Below, one piece after another: positions 16,364 to 23,414 of a stretch of DNA of 25,851 bases. Each line of letters opens with the position of its first letter. Position 1 is the first letter of the stretch. Source of the DNA: Actinomycetota bacterium (GTDB lineage Bacteria; Actinomycetota; Actinomycetes; Actinomycetales; Microbacteriaceae); NCBI GenBank assembly GCA_009927245.1, contig RFNI01000052.1, positions 1 to 25,851 of the forward strand. Direction: 5' to 3'. A program made the translations under genes and the position numbers. Under the pieces are notes generated by a model. The model saw nothing but the letters and a program-made list of their open reading frames with translations, did no database searches and was not told the DNA's origin.

Positions 16364-18193
16364 ATGAGAGTAGCCTCAGTAGTCTTCGCTTCACCACTTC
16401 CGCAACTTGATAAAGAATTTGATTACTTCATTCCTACGGACCTAGAAGCCTCAATCCAATTTGGGTCGTTGGTTTCCGTTCCATTTGGGAAATCGAAGAC
16501 CACGAAGACTGGGTACGTAGTAGGAATCAAAAACGAGTCTGAGTACGGTTCGGAACTTGCATCTGTCTCGAGCGTCGAATCATCTCTTCAGCTGATCACT
16601 CCAGAGCAGTACGAGCTTTGCAAAGCGATAGCGAAACGTCAAGCAGGTCTAGTAGGTGAGCTTCTCTCAACAGCTGTACCAAAGCGATCAGTTCGAGCCG
16701 AGAAGCACTTCGCTTACTCTGTGTCAAAAACCGTCAATCCTGCACAATCAAGTCGAGTCTCTCGTAGTTTCGTTTTGCCAGGACTTCTCGATGTTGATCA
16801 GGAAGTTCACTGGTCAACGCTCTTTGCCAAAATGGCCGCCGAGCATATTTCCAAAGGCAAGGGAGTTCTCGTCGTTGTTCCGGACTTCCGCGACATGGAA
16901 GTACTTGAGAGAGCTATTCATTCATCTGGACTAGCAGAGAAAGCAGTGCGTATAAGTAGCGAAGACTCGCTGACTCAAAGGTGGTTTGCGCACCTCAGAG
17001 CAACTTCAGGTATTCCGCTTATTACCTATGGAACAAGGGGAGCAATATTCGCCCCATCCGCAAATCTTGGAGCGATTCTGGTTTGGGATGACGGTGACGA
17101 CTCGCAGATTGAGCAGAGTTCGCCTTATTGGAATACGAGAGATGTAGCGCTTTCAAGATCCGAACTTGAACACTGCGACATTGTCTTTGCTTCACATTCC
17201 CCGAGTGCTGAAGTGGCTCGACTGATAGAAATCGGTTACCTTAATTACCAAGAGACCCAACTCCAGACCCCTCCTGTGAGAATTTCAGAGACCGCGGAGA
17301 GGCTAGATGGAGAAACCTTCGCTCTCATTTCAAGAACTCTCTCTGAGAACAAGCCAGTCTTGATTCAGGTAGCAAACCTTGGCTACGCTTCAGCTATCGC
17401 CTGCCTCAAATGCAAGGAAATACGTCGTTGCAGCACATGCCAGACAGCTCTTTGGATCGATCCAACTAAAACAGCCCGTTGCCGAAGTTGCAAGCAGTCA
17501 TACAGCGCACAGTGCTCATGCGGCGGTTCAAGCTACCGACCTATTTCGGTTGGCAGCAAGGCCCTTACTGACCAGCTTTCTAGAAGCTTCCCGAATGCAA
17601 CCGTTCTACACTCATCTGGCGCGGAGCGAGTGACAAATATTGAACGAAAGGGCATCCTAGTTATCGCGACACCTGGAGCTGAACCTTGGGTTGAGGAAGG
17701 CTACGAGTTAGTTGTCTTCGCCGATTCGCTAAACATGGTTGGTTTGCCACGCTTGAGAGCTTTGGAGAATGCCTGCTCAAAGTGGGCAAATGCTTTGGCT
17801 AAATGCTCAAGAACTGGTCTAGCAATTTACGTTGGAATAACCGGGCGATTAGCTGATCAATTGAGAAGTTCGAAATTCATGGAAATCGTTCGAGAAGACG
17901 CAGTCGAGCGGATGGAGATTGGACTTCCTCCAGCTTCCAGAACACTAAACATCTCTTCTGCCAACAAGAATGATCTTTCAGACCTTAGGGAAAGATTGCA
18001 GCTCGAGCTGCCTGAAGCAAGGCTCATCAGTGAGACTGCAATCAACATCGCCTACACCTATGCGATAGCAACAGGTTCTGAAACCGCAGAGAAGGTAGTG
18101 AGAATCACTGCCGAATTATCTCGAGCTAGCAAGAAGAGGAAACCGGGGCAGCGAGTGTTCTTCGTGAACATGGACGATAACAAAGTAATCTAG
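16364..18193 (+). CDS. priA: Primosomal protein N' (PriA), helicase-deficient actinobacterial type
   Basis: PriA recognises stalled forks and restarts replication. The 609-residue protein has the N-terminal 3'-end-binding fold (PLPQLDKEFDYFIP, FGSLVSVPFGKSKTTKTGYVVG). Its middle third holds eight cysteines from about residue 347 (CLKC, CSTC, CRSC, CSC) that fit the two zinc sites. No Walker A GxxGxGKT is present where PriA helicases have it (the region reads KGKGVLVVVPDFRDMEV), and the DEEH motif is replaced by WDDGDD. Loss of these motifs is known for actinobacterial PriA, so this is probably a structural restart factor. The last zinc pair is CxC, not CxxC. It starts 2 bases after metK. Confidence 0.93.
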   Translation: MRVASVVFASPLPQLDKEFDYFIPTDLEASIQFGSLVSVPFGKSKTTKTGYVVGIKNESEYGSELASVSSVESSLQLITPEQYELCKAIAKRQAGLVGELLSTAVPKRSVRAEKHFAYSVSKTVNPAQSSRVSRSFVLPGLLDVDQEVHWSTLFAKMAAEHISKGKGVLVVVPDFRDMEVLERAIHSSGLAEKAVRISSEDSLTQRWFAHLRATSGIPLITYGTRGAIFAPSANLGAILVWDDGDDSQIEQSSPYWNTRDVALSRSELEHCDIVFASHSPSAEVARLIEIGYLNYQETQLQTPPVRISETAERLDGETFALISRTLSENKPVLIQVANLGYASAIACLKCKEIRRCSTCQTALWIDPTKTARCRSCKQSYSAQCSCGGSSYRPISVGSKALTDQLSRSFPNATVLHSSGAERVTNIERKGILVIATPGAEPWVEEGYELVVFADSLNMVGLPRLRALENACSKWANALAKCSRTGLAIYVGITGRLADQLRSSKFMEIVREDAVERMEIGLPPASRTLNISSANKNDLSDLRERLQLELPEARLISETAINIAYTYAIATGSETAEKVVRITAELSRASKKRKPGQRVFFVNMDDNKVI

Positions 18194-18195
18194 CC

Positions 18196-18205
18196 AAGGA
18201 AGGAG
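18196..18205 (+). promoter_or_regulatory. Strong Shine-Dalgarno sequence of fmt
   Basis: AAGGAAGGAG ends 5 bases before GTG 18211. It is a duplicated purine-rich site and supports the GTG start. Confidence 0.75.
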
Positions 18206-18210
18206 TTCAG

Positions 18211-19146
18211 GTGAGAATTCTATTTGCAGGAACTCCTGAGGTTTCAGCAACCATTCTTGAATGGCTTGTGAAATCTGGGCACGAGATCGCCTGCGTTCTC
18301 ACTCGCACAGACTCTTTAGTCGGTAGAAAGAGAATTCTCACTCCATCCGCAACTGCCATTAAAGCTGAAGAACTCGGCTTGCCTATTATCAAAGCCAACC
18401 GAGTCGATGACGGGACTCTTTCACAAATAGCATCATTCAATGTTGACCTTGCCATTGTTGTCGCATATGGCTCAATTTTGAATCAGCAGGCGCTTGAAGC
18501 AGTTCCTAATGGCTGGTTCAACATCCATTTCAGTCTTCTTCCTAAGTATCGTGGGGCTGCTCCGGTTCAACGCGCCCTGCTAAATGGCGATAAAGAAACG
18601 GGAGTAACGATATTCAAGCTCGATGCGGGGATGGATACCGGACCTGTTCTCTCGTCACTGAGCACATCAATCGGGTTCAATGAATCATCGGGGGAGCTGC
18701 TTGCAAGGCTGACTGAGTTGTCTAAATCTCTACTGAGCGAGGCCCTTCCTCAGCTCTACTCTGGAACATTCAATCTGCACGAGCAAAGTGGAGAATCAAG
18801 TTCAGCCCCAAAGCCGACCCGCGAAGAAGCACGCTTGGATTTCAATCAGCCTGCTAGCACGCTTGAAAACATTGTTCGAGGAATGAATCCGGAACCGATG
18901 GCATGGTGCATGGTTGGTGATGAAGTACTCAGGGTTCTCAGCGCAGTTGAAAACAGATCAGCATCTCTAGTCGCTGGGAGTGCTAGCGCTTCTCCTGGCT
19001 CACTATTTTCGGTTGAAGGCAAAGTTTTTTCAGTCTGTGGTCACGACTCAATACTGGAACTAATCGAGGTTCAGCCGAGCTCAAAACGAGCAATGCCTGC
19101 CCGAGATTGGTTCAATGGCAACAGATTCTTAGAGAGGCTCACTTGA
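18211..19146 (+). CDS. fmt: Methionyl-tRNA formyltransferase
   Basis: Formylates initiator Met-tRNA with 10-formyl-tetrahydrofolate. The 311-residue protein begins RILFAGTPEVSATILEWLV. It has the catalytic segment FNIHFSLLPKYRGAAPVQRAL, with N104 and H106, and D138 in KLDAGMDTGPV, then a C-terminal OB-like tRNA-binding domain. It starts at GTG with a strong ribosome binding site. Peptide deformylase (def), often next to fmt, is not in the window. The 3' end overlaps rsmB by 4 bases (TTGA). Confidence 0.96.
   Translation: MRILFAGTPEVSATILEWLVKSGHEIACVLTRTDSLVGRKRILTPSATAIKAEELGLPIIKANRVDDGTLSQIASFNVDLAIVVAYGSILNQQALEAVPNGWFNIHFSLLPKYRGAAPVQRALLNGDKETGVTIFKLDAGMDTGPVLSSLSTSIGFNESSGELLARLTELSKSLLSEALPQLYSGTFNLHEQSGESSSAPKPTREEARLDFNQPASTLENIVRGMNPEPMAWCMVGDEVLRVLSAVENRSASLVAGSASASPGSLFSVEGKVFSVCGHDSILELIEVQPSSKRAMPARDWFNGNRFLERLT
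19132..19137 (+). promoter_or_regulatory. Shine-Dalgarno sequence of rsmB that decides its start
   Basis: GAGAGG lies 5 bases before TTG 19143, inside fmt. It favours this start over an in-frame ATG at 19107 that would add 12 unconserved residues and deepen the overlap. Confidence 0.6.
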
Positions 19147-20501
19147 GAGTAGCGATTAGCTCGAGGAGCGTTGCACTTGAGCTTCTAACCAAAGTCTCAG
19201 TTGATGGTGCTTATGCAAACTTAGTGATGCCTCAACTACTAGAACAGGCTCGATTAGAGCCTAGGGATAGCGCTTTCGCTCAAGAGCTAGCGTTCTCCAC
19301 CATCCGGTGGACTCAAACCTACGACTCAATCATTGACAAGGTTTCCTCTCGCCCAGTTAAAGATATCGAGACGCCGCTTCTAAACGCTATCCGTCTAGGA
19401 GCTCACCAATTACTTCAGATGCGCGTTCCTGCACATGCTGCAATCAATGAGACCGTCAATCTAATTCGTCAGGTTTGTGGGGAGAAGGTTGTCGGCTTTG
19501 CAAACGGCGTTCTTCGAAGAATTTCCGAGAAGGATCTCAATAGTTGGCTTGAGCTAGTATCTCTTGACGAGAAGTCAAATACGGCAGTGCTCTCGTTGAC
19601 AAATAGCCACCCCGAATGGATAGTTAGAGCACTTCAACAAAGTTTGAAGAGTGACGGTATTGAGGGATCAATTGAGGAGCTTCTAGAAGCTAATAACAGA
19701 CCAGCTCATGTAACACTCGTCGCTCTTCCTGGGCTAAGCAAAAGGGACGACTATGTCGCCGATGGTGGCTTTCCAACAAACTTCAGCCCTTATGGTTTCT
19801 CAATCGAATCGGGTAACCCAGGCGATCTAGAAGAAGTCAGGCGTGGTTCAGTTCGTGTTCAAGACGAGGGTTCCCAACTGGCTGCACTTGCTTTAGTTGA
19901 AGCCATACCAGTGACAGAGAATGAGCAGTGGTTAGACATGTGTGCTGGTCCTGGAGGTAAAGCAGCACTATTGGCAGCTCTTGCAGAACAAAGCGGTGCT
20001 CACCTAGTTGCCAACGAGGTTCAAGAACACAGAGCCAAGCTAGTGGCTAACTCTCTCGCACCATTCTCTGATGTCGAAAAGACTTTGTTAGATGGAAGAT
20101 CCTTTGGTGACAGCCATCCAAACCACTTTGACCGAATACTGCTTGATGCTCCCTGTACGGGGCTTGGAGCTCTGCGTAGAAGACCAGAAGCACGTTGGAG
20201 GAAGAGCGCGGAAGACCTGAAGCAACTTGTTGAGTTGCAGTATGAGCTATTAGAGAGCGCATACAAAGCACTGAAGCCTGGTGGTCAACTTCTTTATGTG
20301 ACCTGTTCACCACATTTGTCTGAGACAACTGCAGTGATTACTAAAGCAGTAAAGAACCTTGGGGTTCGGGTACAGGATCTGACAGCTGTCATGAATGAGA
20401 AGTTCATGCAAGGCACTTTGCCAACGAATAGGAAGACTGTGCAGCTTTATACCCACCGAGATGGCACAGACTGCATGTTTATGGCCCTGATCACCAAATA
20501 G
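19143..20501 (+). CDS. rsmB: 16S rRNA m5C967 methyltransferase RsmB (Sun/Fmu)
   Basis: Methylates a cytosine of 16S rRNA from SAM. The 452-residue protein has an N-terminal NusB-like helical domain (SRSVALELLTKVSVDGAYANL; RDSAFAQELAFSTIRW) and a C-terminal Rossmann methyltransferase. It shows the SAM motif DMCAGPGGK (265-273), the cysteine in DAPCTG (C338), and the catalytic cysteine in VTCSP (C388), the two-cysteine NSUN arrangement. The TTG start overlaps the fmt stop as TTGA, which implies coupled translation. The order priA-fmt-rsmB-rpe is conserved in Actinobacteria. Confidence 0.95.
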   Translation: MRVAISSRSVALELLTKVSVDGAYANLVMPQLLEQARLEPRDSAFAQELAFSTIRWTQTYDSIIDKVSSRPVKDIETPLLNAIRLGAHQLLQMRVPAHAAINETVNLIRQVCGEKVVGFANGVLRRISEKDLNSWLELVSLDEKSNTAVLSLTNSHPEWIVRALQQSLKSDGIEGSIEELLEANNRPAHVTLVALPGLSKRDDYVADGGFPTNFSPYGFSIESGNPGDLEEVRRGSVRVQDEGSQLAALALVEAIPVTENEQWLDMCAGPGGKAALLAALAEQSGAHLVANEVQEHRAKLVANSLAPFSDVEKTLLDGRSFGDSHPNHFDRILLDAPCTGLGALRRRPEARWRKSAEDLKQLVELQYELLESAYKALKPGGQLLYVTCSPHLSETTAVITKAVKNLGVRVQDLTAVMNEKFMQGTLPTNRKTVQLYTHRDGTDCMFMALITK

Positions 20502-20512
20502 GTCAGATTAGT

Positions 20513-20518
20513 TAGGCT
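20513..20518 (+). promoter_or_regulatory. Putative leaderless -10 element for rpe
   Basis: TAGGCT ends 6 bases before the rpe ATG. The 15 bases TAGGCTTGTACTATG parallel TAGGCTATAACTGTG before gmk. There is no Shine-Dalgarno sequence. The 23-base rsmB-rpe gap would therefore hold only a promoter. Confidence 0.5.
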
Positions 20519-20524
20519 TGTACT

Positions 20525-21181
20525 ATGCGTATTCAACCGAGCATCCTTAGTGCTGATTTTGCGAACCTAGACGCTGAGTTCGCTTCAATATCGAGCGCTG
20601 ACGGCATCCATGTAGATGTTATGGATGGACACTTTGTTCCTAACATGACTTTCGGATTGCCTGTTGTAAAGAGAATGCAGGAAATCACGAGCCTGCCTCT
20701 AGATGTTCATCTGATGATTGAGCACCCAGACCATTGGGCTCCGAAGTATGCTGCGCTAGGCGTATTCTCAGTGACTGTGCACTTTGAAGCATGTGAGAAT
20801 TTGGCTAATTTGATTCCCAAAATCAAGAGCGAAGGCTCACGTGTTGGGGTTGCTATAAAGCCAGGGACTCCAGTGACAGCAATACTTCCTTATGTCGAAA
20901 ACCTTGACCAAGTCTTGGTTATGTCAGTTGAACCAGGTTTTGGCGGCCAGAGCTTTATCCCTTCAAGCCTTGATAAGATCGCCGAACTAAAGAGTTTGCT
21001 CGCCGAACGTGGTTTAGCAACTTGGATTCAGGTTGATGGGGGAATAAGTGCTGAGAACATCTCACAAGTTGCTGCCGCTGGGGCCGACACATTTGTTGCC
21101 GGCAGTTCCGTATTTGGGGCTCCTGACAGAAACGAAATGATTTCAAGGCTCAGAACCCTAGCTGTTGAGAGCGCTCACTAA
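20525..21181 (+). CDS. rpe: Ribulose-phosphate 3-epimerase
   Basis: Interconverts ribulose-5-phosphate and xylulose-5-phosphate in the pentose phosphate pathway. The 218-residue TIM barrel has PSILSADFANLDAE at residues 5-18, HVDVMDGHFVPNMTFG with catalytic D31, DVHLMIEHPDHW, VMSVEPGFGGQSF, and QVDGGISAENI with the second acid. The start MRIQPSILSADF is the family norm. It follows rsmB, as in other Actinobacteria, and precedes the his genes, which depend on pentose phosphate through PRPP. Confidence 0.97.
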   Translation: MRIQPSILSADFANLDAEFASISSADGIHVDVMDGHFVPNMTFGLPVVKRMQEITSLPLDVHLMIEHPDHWAPKYAALGVFSVTVHFEACENLANLIPKIKSEGSRVGVAIKPGTPVTAILPYVENLDQVLVMSVEPGFGGQSFIPSSLDKIAELKSLLAERGLATWIQVDGGISAENISQVAAAGADTFVAGSSVFGAPDRNEMISRLRTLAVESAH

Positions 21182-21202
21182 CCAACTATCCGGAATTCTC
21201 GG

Positions 21203-21208
21203 TAAAAT
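21203..21208 (+). promoter_or_regulatory. Putative leaderless -10 element for hisE
   Basis: TAAAAT is close to TATAAT and ends 6 bases before the hisE ATG at 21215. There is no Shine-Dalgarno sequence, and no -35 is evident in the 33-base gap. It would drive hisE-hisG-hisF-hisI. Confidence 0.55.
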
Positions 21209-21214
21209 GGCTTA

Positions 21215-21478
21215 ATGAAAACCTTCGAAGAGCTCTTCACCGAGATAACAGCAAAAGCTAGCGCTGACCCTGCCACATCAAATACCGCAAAATTGGTCTC
21301 TGAAGGTGTTCATGAAATCGGTAAGAAAGTAGTCGAAGAAGCTGCTGAAGTTTGGATGGCTGCAGAATTTCAGAGCAAAGACGATCTGAGTCTTGAAATA
21401 AGCCAACTCATTTACCACCTACAAGTTCTTATGGTTGCCAAGGGGATAACCATCGCTGATTTAGAAGAGAAGTACTAA
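21215..21478 (+). CDS. hisE: Phosphoribosyl-ATP pyrophosphatase
   Basis: Hydrolyses phosphoribosyl-ATP to phosphoribosyl-AMP, the second histidine step. The 87-residue all-alpha MazG-like protein has the signature KKVVEEAAEVWMAAEFQSKDDL with metal-binding glutamates, then LSLEISQLIYHLQVLMVAKGI. It is a free-standing HisE, not fused to HisI, as usual in Actinobacteria. hisG begins on the base after its stop codon. Confidence 0.96.
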   Translation: MKTFEELFTEITAKASADPATSNTAKLVSEGVHEIGKKVVEEAAEVWMAAEFQSKDDLSLEISQLIYHLQVLMVAKGITIADLEEKY

Positions 21479-22327
21479 ATGTCGAAAATGCTAAAAGTCG
21501 CAGTCCCAAACAAGGGGATACTGAGCGAATTTGCTGTTCAGATGCTTGATGAAGCTGGTTATGCCGTTCGTAAGGACAGCAAGACTCTTCGTGTTCTTGA
21601 CTCTGCAAACAACATCGAGTTCTTCTACCTGAGACCGAGAGATATTGCAACCTATGTAGGCACCGGTGCTCTTGATCTTGGACTAACCGGACTAGACCTC
21701 CTCGCAGACAGCGGTTCAAACGCGGTCAAAGTTGCTGATCTAAACTTCGGTAATTCAACTTTTCGCCTTGCTGGAGAAGCAGGTAAGTTCAAGCAACTCT
21801 CTGATGTGAATGGAAAGCGAGTTGCGACTTCTTACCCTGAACTCCTTAAGAACTTCTTGGATAAGGAAGGAATCTCTGCGACTATCGTCAAACTCGATGG
21901 AGCAGTAGAGACAGCCGTGAGTCTAGGTGTAGCAGATCTAGTTGCAGATGTTGTTTCAAGTGGCAACACCCTGAGACAAGCAGGTTTGGAAATATTTGGG
22001 CCAGTAATTCTTGAATCTTCTGCGTACCTAATTGCTAACGCTTCAAGTATCGATTCAGCTTCTTCACTACTTAGAAGAATCAACGGTGTGATTGTTGCTC
22101 GTGAATATGTAATCTTTGATTACGACTGCCCAACAACACTTATTGAAGAAGCATCCAAGGTAACTCCTGGTATCGAATCTCCAACAATCTCCCCAACCAA
22201 AGATTCAGAATGGTTGGCTGTCCGAGCGCTGGTTAAGCGAAGCGAGACTAACGAGAAGATGGATGCGCTGTACGAACTAGGTGCAAGAGCAATTCTTGTC
22301 TCTGCGATTCACGCAGCCAGGATCTAA
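21479..22327 (+). CDS. hisG: ATP phosphoribosyltransferase, long form
   Basis: Joins PRPP and ATP, the committed step of histidine synthesis. At 282 residues it is the long HisG, with a C-terminal ACT-like domain for histidine feedback, so no HisZ is needed. It starts KMLKVAVPNKGILSEFAVQMLDEAGY. It also has YLRPRDIATYVGTGALDLGLTGLDLL, the PRPP loop DLVADVVSSGNTLRQAGLE, and the C-terminal AVRALVKRSETNEKMDALYELGARAILVSAI. A purine-rich stretch in the hisE 3' end can act as its ribosome binding site. The hisE-hisG pairing is typical of Actinobacteria. Confidence 0.97.
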   Translation: MSKMLKVAVPNKGILSEFAVQMLDEAGYAVRKDSKTLRVLDSANNIEFFYLRPRDIATYVGTGALDLGLTGLDLLADSGSNAVKVADLNFGNSTFRLAGEAGKFKQLSDVNGKRVATSYPELLKNFLDKEGISATIVKLDGAVETAVSLGVADLVADVVSSGNTLRQAGLEIFGPVILESSAYLIANASSIDSASSLLRRINGVIVAREYVIFDYDCPTTLIEEASKVTPGIESPTISPTKDSEWLAVRALVKRSETNEKMDALYELGARAILVSAIHAARI

Positions 22328-22329
22328 TA

Positions 22330-23094
22330 ATGTCTTTGGCCCTTAGAGTAATCCCTTGCTTGGATGTCAATGCAGGCAAGGTAGTTAAGGGCGTTAAATT
22401 CCAAGACCTTCAAACTGTCGGAGATCCAGTTGAACTAGCAAGCCGATACTTCGAGGCAGGCGCTGATGAGATTACTTTCTTGGATGTTACCGCCAGTGTT
22501 GAAGATAGATCCACCATCCTTGATGTTGTTTCAAGAACCGCTGATTCAGTTTTCATCCCGCTAACCGTCGGTGGGGGAATAAGAACTCTTCAGGATGTTC
22601 AAACTCTCCTTAGCGCTGGAGCCGACAAAGTTAGCGTTGGAACTGCCGCTATTAGTTCACCAGAACTCTTGGATGAAATTGGAAACCGCTACGGTGACCA
22701 AGTTCTTGTGGTATCTCTGGACATCAAGAGCAGCGCCGCAACGAAATCCGGCTACACCATCACAACTCATGGTGGCTCTAAAGAAACTGGAATCGATGCA
22801 CTGAAGTGGATTGAAGAGAATCAGCACCGCGGAATAGGAGAACTTTTACTCAACAGCATGGACTCTGATGGAACTAAGTCAGGTTTTGATTTAGAACTAA
22901 TTAGAGCAATCCGCGATGTGTCGAGTCTTCCCCTGATTGCCAGCGGCGGAGCTGGAACAGTTGAACACTTTGCCGAAGCTGAGAGAGCTGGGGCCTCAGC
23001 GGTATTAGCAGCATCTGTATTCCACAACGGTGAACTTTCTATCCTTGAAGTGAAGAAGTACCTTGAGGGTCAGAACATCGAGGTGAGACTGTGA
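22330..23094 (+). CDS. hisF: Imidazole glycerol phosphate synthase cyclase subunit
   Basis: Converts PRFAR plus ammonia supplied by HisH to imidazole glycerol phosphate and AICAR. The 254-residue barrel has IPCLDVNAGKVVKG with catalytic D12, GDPVELASRYFEAGADEITFLDV, VGGGIRTLQDVQ, VVSLDIKSS with the second catalytic Asp near 132, and SGGAGTVEHFAEA. It sits between hisG and hisI, starting 2 bases after hisG with no Shine-Dalgarno sequence. Its stop overlaps the hisI GTG. The partner gene hisH is not in the window. Confidence 0.97.
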   Translation: MSLALRVIPCLDVNAGKVVKGVKFQDLQTVGDPVELASRYFEAGADEITFLDVTASVEDRSTILDVVSRTADSVFIPLTVGGGIRTLQDVQTLLSAGADKVSVGTAAISSPELLDEIGNRYGDQVLVVSLDIKSSAATKSGYTITTHGGSKETGIDALKWIEENQHRGIGELLLNSMDSDGTKSGFDLELIRAIRDVSSLPLIASGGAGTVEHFAEAERAGASAVLAASVFHNGELSILEVKKYLEGQNIEVRL

Positions 23095-23411
23095 TCGACA
23101 TTACATCAGTGAAGTTCGATACGAACGGGCTAGTTCCAGCCATCGTTCAAGACAGCCAGTCACTCAAAGTTTTGATGCTTGGATACATGTCCAAAGAGTC
23201 TCTGGAGCTAACCATAGCCACCGGCAAGGTAACCTTCTGGTCCAGATCCAGAAACGAAATTTGGGTGAAGGGCGCTACCAGCGGTAACTTCTTGAACTTA
23301 GTTTCTCTTGCACTCGATTGCGACTCTGATGCCATCCTCGTGAGTGCAGCACCTGATGGGCCCACTTGTCACACTGGTTCAGACTCGTGCTTTGACAATG
23401 GGGATAATTGA
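23091..23411 (+). CDS. hisI: Phosphoribosyl-AMP cyclohydrolase
   Basis: Opens the purine ring of phosphoribosyl-AMP, the third histidine step, with zinc and magnesium. The 106-residue protein has MLGYMSKESLELTIATGKVTFWSRSRNEIWVKG, LDCDSDAILV with the metal aspartates, and the zinc-binding CHTGSDSCF near the C-terminus. The start GTG overlaps the hisF stop (GTGA). The last codons contain the hexamer proposed as the trpE promoter. Confidence 0.96.
   Translation: MIDITSVKFDTNGLVPAIVQDSQSLKVLMLGYMSKESLELTIATGKVTFWSRSRNEIWVKGATSGNFLNLVSLALDCDSDAILVSAAPDGPTCHTGSDSCFDNGDN
23403..23408 (+). promoter_or_regulatory. Putative leaderless -10 element for trpE
   Basis: GATAAT lies in the last two sense codons of hisI and ends 6 bases before the trpE ATG at 23415. 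There is no Shine-Dalgarno sequence. If it is used, trpE would have no room for a leader peptide or attenuator. Confidence 0.45.
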
Positions 23412-23414
23412 ATC

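Noticed and set aside
20488..20508. CTGATCACC...GGTCAG inverted repeat at the rsmB end as a terminator
   Set aside because: The stem needs a 3-base bulge and has no T tract; the TAGGCT promoter explains the gap better.
23392..23397. TTGACA as a -35 element for trpE
   Set aside because: A perfect hexamer, but only 5 bases before the -10 candidate; spacing is incompatible with a -35.
23380..23414. Possible trp attenuator or T-box before trpE
   Set aside because: Only 3 bases separate hisI and trpE; there is no leader peptide with Trp codons and no terminator-antiterminator structure.
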